Source: JACKFB01 sp041389525
Lineage (GTDB): Bacteria > Myxococcota_A > UBA9042 > PHBI01 > JACKFB01
Assembly: GCA_041389525.1 (NCBI GenBank)
Contig: JAWKRR010000032.1
Location: 21,231 to 85,230 of the forward strand
Direction: 5' to 3'
DNA length: 64,000 bases
Shown piece by piece: positions 17,930-24,692 of the stretch. The notes beneath the pieces are model-generated. The model did no database searches. It was given only the letters and a program-made list of their open reading frames with translations, and was not told the DNA's origin. Positions within the stretch are counted from its first letter, which is position 1. The number at the start of each line of letters is the position of its first letter. Made by a program: the position numbers and the translations under genes.

Positions 17930-18889
17930 ATGAGCACGAGTCCCGTCGAGACCTCGGCCCTGGAGACGGCGGCGGCGTCGGCGGTGGAGGGCGCGCGTCT
18001 GGACCTCAAGGTGGGGTACCGGTGCAACAACCGCTGCGTGTTCTGCGTGCAGGGTGACAAGCGCGACCACATCGCCGACCGCACGACCGACGAGCTGCGC
18101 GAGATCCTGGAGGCCAACCGCGGCCTGTCCGACGGCGTCGTGCTGACGGGCGGCGAGGTGACGATTCGCCCCGACCTGATCGAGCTGGTGGGCTACGCCA
18201 AGGAGCTTGGCTACCGCACGATTCAGGTGCAGACCAACGGCCGCCGGCTGTCCTACCTGCCCTTCGTGAAGGCGCTGGTCAGAGCTGGCGTGACCGAGAT
18301 CGCGCCGGCCCTGCACGGGTCGACGCCGTCGGTGCACGACGCGCTGGTCCGCGCTCGCGGGGCCTTCGCCCAGGTGGTGGCGGGCATCCGGAACTGCCGG
18401 AGTCTGGGGCTGCCGGTCATCACGAACACCGTGGTCGTGCATGACAATTTCCGAGATCTTCCGGCCATCGTGGAGCTGCTGGCGCGGCTGGATGTGCAGC
18501 AGCTGCAGCTCGCCTACGTTCACCCGGCGGGCACCGCCGAGCAGTACTTCAACCTCGTGGTGGCGCGCTTCAGCGACGCGGTCCCCTTCGTGCACGACGC
18601 GCTGCGCGCGGCCGAGCGCGTCGGCCTGCCGGCGGTCACCGAGGCCATCCCGTACTGCTTCATGCAGGGCTTCGAGCGCCACGTCATCGAGGACCGCATC
18701 CCCCAGACGCGCATCGTCGAGGCGGGGATGACCATCGACGACTACACGGCCTATCGCTGGGAGGAGGGCAAGGCGAAGGGGCCGCCGTGCGCGCGGTGCA
18801 CGTGGGTGGACCGCTGCGAGGGCCCCTGGCACGAGTACCCGCGGGAGTACGGCTGGAGCGAGTTCGAGCCCCGCACCGACGCGCCCTGA
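17930..18889 (+). CDS. Radical SAM protein with C-terminal Cys cluster
   Basis: This 319-residue radical SAM enzyme has CNNRCVFC (Cys32, 36, 39) binding the [4Fe-4S] cluster that cleaves S-adenosylmethionine, then LTGGEVTIRPDL, which supplies the GGE motif. The C-terminus carries more cysteines (PYCFMQGF, then CARCTWVDRCEGPW) suggesting an auxiliary cluster of the SPASM/twitch type. The final YPREYGWSEFEP pattern is typical of small SPASM-like radical SAM proteins of unknown substrate. GGAGCGG before the ATG at 17930 is a good ribosome-binding site. It is convergent with the FNR-type gene, 9 bases apart. Confidence 0.85.
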   Translation: MSTSPVETSALETAAASAVEGARLDLKVGYRCNNRCVFCVQGDKRDHIADRTTDELREILEANRGLSDGVVLTGGEVTIRPDLIELVGYAKELGYRTIQVQTNGRRLSYLPFVKALVRAGVTEIAPALHGSTPSVHDALVRARGAFAQVVAGIRNCRSLGLPVITNTVVVHDNFRDLPAIVELLARLDVQQLQLAYVHPAGTAEQYFNLVVARFSDAVPFVHDALRAAERVGLPAVTEAIPYCFMQGFERHVIEDRIPQTRIVEAGMTIDDYTAYRWEEGKAKGPPCARCTWVDRCEGPWHEYPREYGWSEFEPRTDAP

Positions 18890-18903
18890 CGCCGCGGGTC
18901 AGG
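18885..18903. terminator. Small palindrome spanning two convergent stop codons
   Basis: CCTGAC and GTCAGG form a perfect 6-bp stem around a 7-base loop, exactly between the convergent radical SAM and FNR-type genes. The symmetrical layout fits a weak bidirectional terminator. There is no T tract. Confidence 0.35.
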
Positions 18904-19570
18904 CTCGGGCGAGGAAGCGGATCCGGCGACCCTGGGTCTGCAGCGTCCCGGCGCGCTTGAGGCGCTGCACGCACCGGGAGACCGTCTCCTGGGTCAGGGC
19001 GAGCAGCTCTCCCAGCTCGCGGCGATTCAGGGGCAGCCGCACCCACTCGCCGTCGTCGCCGGCCATGGCGCGCAGGGCGGTCTCGACGCGCTCCTGCGCC
19101 GGCATCGGGCCCAGCACCATGATGCGCTCGCGCAGCCCCATCATCTCGACCGCCAGCGCCCGGCACAGCGCGACCCCTTGGAGGCTCGTGGTGGCGAGGC
19201 GCGCTTCGGCTTCGGCGATGGGTACGCGGCAGACGCGGGCTGGCGTGAGAGCCTCCACCGAACACTGGTAGCGCCCGGAGACGAGCGCCTCGGTCCCGGT
19301 GACGTCGCCCGGCCCGAGCAGCCGCATCCCCTGGGCGCGGCCCTCCTCGGTGGTGCGGGTCTCGCACAGCGTGCCCTCGATCACGAGGAACACGGTGTCG
19401 GCGGTCTCGCCCTGCAGGTGCAGCATGCCTCGGCGGGGCAAGCGCAACTGCCCCTGGCGCGGGCGGCCATCGCAGCTCCCGCACAGGTTCCGCAGCTCAA
19501 GCCCGCGGTCGCGCGCCGGGCAGCCCGTGGGGGCGGCGGTGGCTCGTCCGGTGGTCCACTCAACGGTCAC
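18899..19570 (-). CDS. FNR/CRP-family transcriptional regulator
   Basis: This 223-residue regulator has a cyclic-nucleotide-binding-like beta barrel (about 40-125), a long dimerisation helix (130-160) and a C-terminal winged helix. The recognition helix LTQETVSRCVQRLKR has the Glu-x3-Arg arrangement (E-T-V-S-R) that reads TTGAT-N4-ATCAA in FNR. Cysteines at 17, 30 and 33 plus Cys114 (in RVCRVP, where FNR has its fourth ligand in VCEIP) could bind an oxygen- or NO-sensitive Fe-S cluster. The N-terminal spacing differs from E. coli FNR. It lies inside the radical SAM cluster, and three FNR-box-like sites precede units of that cluster, so it is the obvious local regulator. A strong hairpin lies upstream. 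Confidence 0.86.
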   Translation of the reverse strand: MTVEWTTGRATAAPTGCPARDRGLELRNLCGSCDGRPRQGQLRLPRRGMLHLQGETADTVFLVIEGTLCETRTTEEGRAQGMRLLGPGDVTGTEALVSGRYQCSVEALTPARVCRVPIAEAEARLATTSLQGVALCRALAVEMMGLRERIMVLGPMPAQERVETALRAMAGDDGEWVRLPLNRRELGELLALTQETVSRCVQRLKRAGTLQTQGRRIRFLARA

Positions 19571-19630
19571 AGGGCACCTCCGTCGCGGCGGGACAAACTT
19601 AGCCCACGCCTGCGAGCCGGAGCAAGCGAT

Positions 19631-19675
19631 CCACGGCGCCGCCGCCGCGATGGCCTCGCGGCGGCGGCGCCGTGG
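19631..19675 (-). terminator. Perfect 19-bp stem immediately after a radical SAM stop codon
   Basis: CCACGGCGCCGCCGCCGCG (19631-19649) pairs perfectly with 19657-19675 around a 7-base loop. It starts at the base next to the stop of the leftward radical SAM gene and lies 60 bases before the FNR-type start. No T tract follows, so it could terminate, attenuate read-through into the regulator gene, or protect the upstream mRNA end. Confidence 0.65.
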
Positions 19676-21535
19676 CTACGCGGTCGCCGCCTCGGCTGCC
19701 ACGGCCGCGAGGAGCTCCGGCCCCGCGGGGTGCTGCTGCAGCTCCGCCAGCGCGACCGGGCGCAGCTCGTCCAGGCCAAAGCGCTGGGCGTACGCGGTGT
19801 AGACCTTTCCGGGGCAGACCTGGCTGAGGGCGCAGCGGTCCAGGTGGGGGCAGGGCGTGGTGGCGGCGGTGAAGGCTACCGGGCGACCGCCGCCCAGGCT
19901 GTGGGTGAAGCCGATGGTCTGGTAGTAGGTGCCCGATGGCTCGCGCTGTCGGCGCTGCAGCCGCTCCGGGGTCACCAGCGCGTGGCCTGTCGCGCGCTGG
20001 TGGGCCCAGGCGATGCAGGGGACGACCTCGCCCAGCGGGAGGTCCCCCAGGGCGGCCCAGCCCGCGGGGTAGAGCGCCTGGAGGGCCCGGCTCATCTGCA
20101 CCGCGACCTGGTGGTAGCCGTCGCGGCGGCTGGACGTGTTCGGGAAGGGGAGGTGGACCTCCCACCAACGCCCGAGCGGGCGAACCAGGTCCGCCATCGC
20201 GCGGACGTCGCCCAGGTTCTCGCTGGTCAGGACCGTCGTGAAGATCAGCTCGCCTTGGCGCCCCTGCTCGCCGCCTTCGGAGCTGCCGCCGATCAGCTCG
20301 CGCAGGTTGCGCACCGCGCGCATCAGGGTCGCAAACGAGCCTGGCAGGCCCGTGACCGCGTCGTGCACCTCGGGACACGAGCCGTAGATCGGCACGTAGA
20401 AGCGGTATCGCCCGGGCAGGCTGCGCACCAGCCGCTCGGCGACGGCGCGATCGGCGGCGGGCAGGAAGGTGCTGAGGATGTGGAACTCCTCGAAGCCTTC
20501 GTGCCGCGCGACATCGAGCAGATCGAACACGAACGAGGCGCGCAGAGGCTCGAGTCCATTGACGCGCAGCACGCGGGTGCCGCGCGCCGCGGCCGCCGCG
20601 AGGTCACGCTCGAGGGCGGCGATGTAGGCCGGGTCGCCGTCGATCGCCGGGTCGATCTCCTCGCGCACGGCGCAGAAGCTGCAGTGCTGGTAGCACGGGC
20701 CCGGCAGCGCCAGGTTGTGAGCCGACGGCACGCCACCCGCGGCGCCCTGGCCCGGGGCTCGCGGCGGCCCCTGAAAGCGCACCCGGCGGTCGCACGCCTC
20801 CAGGTGCAGGGTCAGCTCGGCCGCGAGCTGGCGGTGCAGTTCCGCGCGCTCGGGGTCGACGCCGCGCCCGAAAGGCAGGGTGTAGAGCACGTCGAACTGC
20901 TCGGTGCGGTGGGCGGCAGGACGGGAGTCGGCGCGCAGGCGGACCTTGATGCGCGGCTCCTCGTCGGAGGTCGGATGGGCGAACGCGACGGCGACCTCCT
21001 CGGGACCGAAGGGGTAGGCGTCGTCGAGGCGCCAGCCGTCGATCAGCTCGTGTCCGGGCGCCAGCGTGGGGGCCAGCCAGCGCATCAGCTCCTCGCAGCC
21101 GAAGGGGCGCAGCTCCAGCTCGTCGGCGGGTGGGGGCGGCTCGGCGTGGAGGGCGACCGGGACGGGGGGGCGGGCGAGCAGGTGCAGCATCGCGGCCGCA
21201 GCGCGCTTGACCTCGCTGGGGGTGTCCGCGTCGTCCAGGGACCAGGCGTCGGGCCGCTCGCGGTAGCCGGCGGCGTAGTCCGGCCCGCGCAGGACCGACG
21301 GTGGGGGATCGCCGCTGTAGGCGTGCCACTCGAGAAGAATCCGCGGGAGGCCGCGCGCGCCCAGCTCAAGCAGGACCGACTCCGGACCGATCCGGTCGAT
21401 CGACTGCAGGTCCCAGTCGGGGGGCATCGCCGGGGCGAGTAGGGCGCGCGCGGCCCCGCGGATGGTGATGAGCGCGCTCGTGCGCGCCGAGGAGGGGCTG
21501 GAGGTCGTGGTGTGGTTCACGCGAACCGCCTGCAT
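19676..21535 (-). CDS. Large radical SAM protein with an unrecognised N-terminal domain
   Basis: At 619 residues this is about twice the usual size. Residues 1-275 form a domain I do not recognise. The radical SAM core starts with CYQHCSFC (Cys281, 285, 288). The C-terminus has more cysteines (TPCPHLDRCALSQVCPGK) that could bind an auxiliary cluster. The first ATG (21535) follows the VOC stop by 13 bases, so the two genes are probably one leftward unit driven from the FNR-like site at 22050. The ribosome-binding site is weak and the true start may lie a little downstream. The substrate is unknown. An O2-sensitive enzyme is expected. Confidence 0.8.
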   Translation of the reverse strand: MQAVRVNHTTTSSPSSARTSALITIRGAARALLAPAMPPDWDLQSIDRIGPESVLLELGARGLPRILLEWHAYSGDPPPSVLRGPDYAAGYRERPDAWSLDDADTPSEVKRAAAAMLHLLARPPVPVALHAEPPPPADELELRPFGCEELMRWLAPTLAPGHELIDGWRLDDAYPFGPEEVAVAFAHPTSDEEPRIKVRLRADSRPAAHRTEQFDVLYTLPFGRGVDPERAELHRQLAAELTLHLEACDRRVRFQGPPRAPGQGAAGGVPSAHNLALPGPCYQHCSFCAVREEIDPAIDGDPAYIAALERDLAAAAARGTRVLRVNGLEPLRASFVFDLLDVARHEGFEEFHILSTFLPAADRAVAERLVRSLPGRYRFYVPIYGSCPEVHDAVTGLPGSFATLMRAVRNLRELIGGSSEGGEQGRQGELIFTTVLTSENLGDVRAMADLVRPLGRWWEVHLPFPNTSSRRDGYHQVAVQMSRALQALYPAGWAALGDLPLGEVVPCIAWAHQRATGHALVTPERLQRRQREPSGTYYQTIGFTHSLGGGRPVAFTAATTPCPHLDRCALSQVCPGKVYTAYAQRFGLDELRPVALAELQQHPAGPELLAAVAAEAATA

Positions 21536-21548
21536 CGGTGGCTTGGCA

Positions 21549-21992
21549 CTATCGGGACCCCGCGGCGGCCGTGACGAGCTCGAAGAAGCGGACCGGCGGC
21601 CCCAGGGGTGACTCGACCTCGAAGTAGCGGCCCCAGCTCACGTCTTGCACCGGGCCGATGCGGATCTCGTCGGCGTGGGCGCCGTCCGTCAGCAGCGCCA
21701 CGCGGCGCTCCAGGCTCTCGCGCTGCGCTGACACGTCGGGGACCGCAGCGCAGAGGATGTGCCTCTGGCCGACGGCGGCCCCCTCGGCCGTCGCGAAACA
21801 GACCGGGCTCTGCTCGTGCTCGAGGATCGTCATGCGCCCGGCGTGTCCCAGGACGGGCCCGGGCGTGGACTCGCGGAAGCCGAGCAGGGCGGAGTAGAAG
21901 TGGTGCGCCCGGTCGACGTCGTCGACGACGAAGAGGGGCATCAAGAGGCCCCGTTCCGGCTGCGCGCTGGCGCTCTCAATCGGCTTCGACAT
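21549..21992 (-). CDS. Glyoxalase/VOC-superfamily protein
   Basis: This 147-residue protein has the paired beta-alpha-beta-beta-beta modules of the vicinal oxygen chelate fold. The first begins LLMPLFVVDDVDRAHHFYSALLGF and the second ends YFEVESPLGPPVRFFELV. The superfamily includes glyoxalases, dioxygenases, epimerases and metal-free binding proteins. The metal ligands are not clearly conserved here, so a binding or isomerase role is as likely as lyase activity. It leads a leftward unit with the large radical SAM protein and perhaps the FNR-type gene. An FNR-box-like site lies 57 bases upstream. Confidence 0.75.
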   Translation of the reverse strand: MSKPIESASAQPERGLLMPLFVVDDVDRAHHFYSALLGFRESTPGPVLGHAGRMTILEHEQSPVCFATAEGAAVGQRHILCAAVPDVSAQRESLERRVALLTDGAHADEIRIGPVQDVSWGRYFEVESPLGPPVRFFELVTAAAGSR

Positions 21993-22049
21993 GGACCATC
22001 CCTGGTTGCGATGTCGCCCCGATGCTGAGCGCTCAGCACGCGGCGATCA

Positions 22050-22063
22050 TTGATCCAGGTCAT
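22050..22063 (-). promoter_or_regulatory. FNR-box-like palindrome upstream of the VOC-radical SAM unit
   Basis: TTGATCCAGGTCAT matches TTGAT-N4-ATCAA at 8 of 10 positions and shares the GATCCAG core with the site at 17781. It sits 57 bases before the VOC start, between that gene and the stop of another radical SAM gene. Confidence 0.55.
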
Positions 22064-22093
22064 GGTCCGCGACGATTCGGCCCCCCCGACGGG

Positions 22094-23074
22094 TCAGCGG
22101 GCTCCGAAGGGGCGAAACTCAGCGCCGCCGTAGCGCTCCAGGTAGGTGGTGGCGACGCCGGGGCAGCGGCTCAGCGCCGCGCAGCGACCGCAGCGCTGCA
22201 GGTAGGCGGAGAGCTGCGTCTCGATGTGCTGGATCGAGTACAGATCTCGGCCGCTGAGGTCGTCGAGATAGTGGGTCTCGCCGAACCCGGATCGGCCGCA
22301 ATTTCCGCGCTTCGAGTCGCCCAAGACGCAGTTTGGGAAGGACTCGAGCTCCAGCGTGACGCCGAGGCTGGCGGCCTCGGCAACCAGCGCGCGGACGACG
22401 GCCGCCACGTCGCGGTAGCGCAGGTCGATGCCGGGCCAGCCGCCGCCCTTGCCGAGGGTGTCGGGGAACGCGTACTTCACGACGACCCGCGGCCCCAGCT
22501 CGTCCGCGCACCAGCGCAGGTGCCCGACGAGGTCGGCGAGGTTGGGTCGGCAGAGGACGCAGTTGATCATCAGCTCGACCGGGCCCGAGCGCGCCGGGTC
22601 GGCGAGGTTGCGGATCCCCTGCACGGTCTCGTCAAAGCCGCGATCGCTGAGGCCGGAGATCTCCCTGGCTTGGTCGCGCCGGTGCGAGTGAAGCGACACG
22701 ATGGCCCGCCGCAGCCCCAACTCCCGGGCGCGCGCGGCGAAGTCCGGGTCTGCGAAACGGCGCCCGTTGGTGTTGATGTCCCAGCGAACGCCGCGCTCCA
22801 CGAGGGCCTCGACCACCGTCCAGAAGCCTGGATGAATCGTCGCCTCACCGCCGGTCACCACGACCGCGCGCAGGCCCTGCGCGGCGAGGAACTCGACCCG
22901 CCGCACCAGCTCGTCGGTCTCGTGGAAGAAGGCGCCCGGGCGGCCGCTGTTGCTGCACATCGGGCAGGCGTTGTTGCAGTGCTCACCCAGCCGAAACAGC
23001 GCCACGCTGCGCGGCGTCACCGGCTGGTCGGCGGGTCGCAGTTTGCGCAGGAGGATGGGCTTCGGGCCGCTCAT
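22094..23074 (-). CDS. Radical SAM protein
   Basis: This 326-residue enzyme has CNNACPMC (Cys33, 37, 40) for the SAM-cleaving cluster and VVTGGEATIHPGF as its GGE motif. Seven or more cysteines in the C-terminal part (CVLGDSKRGNCGRSG, then LQRCGRCAALSRCPG) suggest an auxiliary Fe-S site. The ATG at 23074 is the first in a good frame after a non-coding stretch. It is the most upstream gene of the leftward block, and its promoter region holds no FNR-like site that I can see. The substrate is unknown. The SPASM-like pattern is seen in peptide- and small-molecule-modifying enzymes. Confidence 0.83.
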   Translation of the reverse strand: MSGPKPILLRKLRPADQPVTPRSVALFRLGEHCNNACPMCSNSGRPGAFFHETDELVRRVEFLAAQGLRAVVVTGGEATIHPGFWTVVEALVERGVRWDINTNGRRFADPDFAARARELGLRRAIVSLHSHRRDQAREISGLSDRGFDETVQGIRNLADPARSGPVELMINCVLCRPNLADLVGHLRWCADELGPRVVVKYAFPDTLGKGGGWPGIDLRYRDVAAVVRALVAEAASLGVTLELESFPNCVLGDSKRGNCGRSGFGETHYLDDLSGRDLYSIQHIETQLSAYLQRCGRCAALSRCPGVATTYLERYGGAEFRPFGAR

Positions 23075-23134
23075 GGCCCGACCGTAGCAGGGGTCGGTCG
23101 CCTCGGGAACGACTCGCTCGCGCCGCCGATTTCT

Positions 23135-23161
23135 TGTCACAGGCCGCGCCGCTGCCTCGTC
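23135..23161 (+). promoter_or_regulatory. ECF41-type promoter (TGTCACA-N16-CGTC)
   Basis: TGTCACA at 23135-23141 and CGTC at 23158-23161 are exactly 16 bases apart, matching the -35 and -10 elements published for ECF41 sigma factors. The gene for such a factor is the second in this operon. The promoter places transcription start near 23168, which excludes an ATG at 23165 and supports the GTG at 23198. Confidence 0.72.
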
Positions 23162-23197
23162 TTCATGGTGCACACCGACCGCACCCCGGAGGACCTC

Positions 23198-23821
23198 GTG
23201 TTTCATTGGCTGATACGGCGCAAGATCGCCGCGTTCGAGCGGGAGTTCGACTACGACATGGGCTACGCGCGCTCGATCCTCGACGACGCTGGGGTCGGCG
23301 CGCTGCTCCGCTTCTCGAAGACTCAAGCGCTGGGGACCTTTCGCGCCGACGTGCCCGCGAGCTCGTGGTACGCGGCGAAGATCGCGGCGGCCTTGGTCGC
23401 CGATTGCGGGCCCTGCGTGCAGCTCGTGGTGACGATGGCGCTTCGGGCGGGCGTCCCGCCAACCTTGGTCTCGGCAGTCGTCCGCTGCGATGATGCGGCC
23501 CTGCCCGACGACGCGCGTGTCGCCGTCGCCTTCGCCCGCGGGACGCTCCAGCGCGCCCCAGACCTCGACGCGCGCCGCGCCGCCGCCGTCGACGTCTTCG
23601 GGCGCCGCGGCCTGGTCGCGCTGGCCTTCGCCATCACCTCGGCGACCATTTACCCTACGCTCAAGGCCGCCCTCGGCCACGCCAACGCCTGCACGCTGGT
23701 GCGCGTCGCGGGCTCCCCCATCGCCGTCGCCCACCCGGCAGGACGACCACCATCACCGAATCCGCCGCCGCCGCCTTCGAGACCCACCGCGCCGAGCTGC
23801 TCGGCCTCGCGCACCGGATGA
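23198..23821 (+). CDS. AhpD/carboxymuconolactone decarboxylase-like protein, partner of ECF41
   Basis: This is an all-helical CMD/AhpD-like protein with a redox motif CGPC (residues 70-73 from the GTG start), the peroxidatic cysteine pair of AhpD relatives. The GTG at 23198 follows GGAGG by five bases, and the mapped promoter argues against the upstream ATG at 23165. CMD-type 'COE' genes are the standard neighbours and targets of ECF41 sigma factors. The natural stop seems to have been a TGA at about 23743-23746, where the sequence now reads GGACGA. The frame instead continues 25 codons through out-of-frame sigma sequence to 23821, adding a Pro-rich tail without family resemblance. Confidence 0.8.
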   Translation: MFHWLIRRKIAAFEREFDYDMGYARSILDDAGVGALLRFSKTQALGTFRADVPASSWYAAKIAAALVADCGPCVQLVVTMALRAGVPPTLVSAVVRCDDAALPDDARVAVAFARGTLQRAPDLDARRAAAVDVFGRRGLVALAFAITSATIYPTLKAALGHANACTLVRVAGSPIAVAHPAGRPPSPNPPPPPSRPTAPSCSASRTG

Positions 23822-24624
23822 CCGGCTCGATCTCCGAGGCCGAAGACCTGGTCCAGGACGCCTACGTGCGCTTCGACGGCGCCGCAGACAGCGTCGAGCA
23901 CCCGCGGGCTTTCCTGTACCGGACCGTCACGCGCCTGTGCCTCGATCACCTGAAGTCCGCCCGCCACCGCCGCGAGGTCTACGTCGGCCCGTGGCTGCCC
24001 GAACCCGTCGCCCACCCGGTCAGCGACTTCGCCCACAGCGCCGTCGAGCTCGCCGACGAGGTGGGCGTGGCCCTGCTCCTCGCGCTTGAGCGCCTCTCGC
24101 CCCTGGAGCGCGCCGTCTTCGTGCTGCACGACGCCTTCGACTACGACTACGCCGAGGTCGCCGCCGTGCTGGACTCGACCCCCGCAGCCTGCCGCCAGCT
24201 CGCCTCGCGGGCTCGCGCCCACCTAAAGAGCGCCCGCCCGCGCTTTCAGCCCGCGCCCGACGAAGTCCAGCGCCTCGTCCAAGCCGTCCTCGGCGCCACC
24301 ATGGCCGGCGACGCGGACCGCCTGACGGCGCTGCTGAGAGCCGACGCCACCCTCATCAGCGACGGCGGGGGCAAGGCGAAGGCCGCCCTCAAATCCATAG
24401 GCGGCGCCGAGCGAATCGCGCGATTCCTGGTGGGCACCATGCGCAAGAACCCGCTCCCACCCGGCGCCACCATGGTCCCCGCCCGAATCTCGGGCCTCCC
24501 CGGCCTGCTGGTCTTCGTCGGCCAGCAATGCCTGCAATCCGTCGCCCTCGAGCTCGACGGCAGCTCCGTAGCCGCCATCTACATCGTCCGAAACCCAGAC
24601 AAGCTCGCCCACCTCCGCCCGTAG
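23743..24624 (+). CDS. ECF41-family RNA polymerase sigma factor
   Basis: The protein carries sigma region 2 (AFETHRAELLGLAHRM, AEDLVQDAYVRF), region 4 (LSPLERAVFVLH, then a helix-turn-helix in AAVLDSTPAACRQLASRARA) and a SnoaL-like C-terminal domain. All three ECF41 signature motifs are present: WLPEP in the linker, DGGGK in the SnoaL part and NPDKL near the end. In this group the fused domain replaces an anti-sigma factor. The first ATG in frame is at 23818, but it would remove the start of region 2. Homology extends up to an ACG at 23743, which looks like a mutated ATG inside a lost ATGA overlap. Initiation at ACG or a base error is possible. It is expected to drive the CMD promoter at 23135. 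Confidence 0.85.
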   Translation, partial: TTTITESAAAAFETHRAELLGLAHRMTGSISEAEDLVQDAYVRFDGAADSVEHPRAFLYRTVTRLCLDHLKSARHRREVYVGPWLPEPVAHPVSDFAHSAVELADEVGVALLLALERLSPLERAVFVLHDAFDYDYAEVAAVLDSTPAACRQLASRARAHLKSARPRFQPAPDEVQRLVQAVLGATMAGDADRLTALLRADATLISDGGGKAKAALKSIGGAERIARFLVGTMRKNPLPPGATMVPARISGLPGLLVFVGQQCLQSVALELDGSSVAAIYIVRNPDKLAHLRP

Positions 24625-24627
24625 CGC

Positions 24628-24653
24628 TGGGGTCAAGAGCACTCAGTTCTCAT
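24628..24653 (-). repeat. Inverted copy of repeat unit A
   Basis: Read leftward, this is ATGAGAACTGAGTGCTCTTG followed by ACCCCA. It differs from the copy at 5586-5610 by one base in the core. It lies directly after the sigma-factor stop and may belong to a dispersed element family. Confidence 0.7.
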
Positions 24654-24692
24654 ATTTCAACGCATGTGTACGAAGGGTTAGCGCGCTTCTTC

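Noticed and set aside
19178..21442. A 754-codon plus-strand frame across the FNR-type and radical SAM genes
   Set aside because: The minus-strand genes have complete catalytic motifs. This frame has none and no ribosome-binding site.
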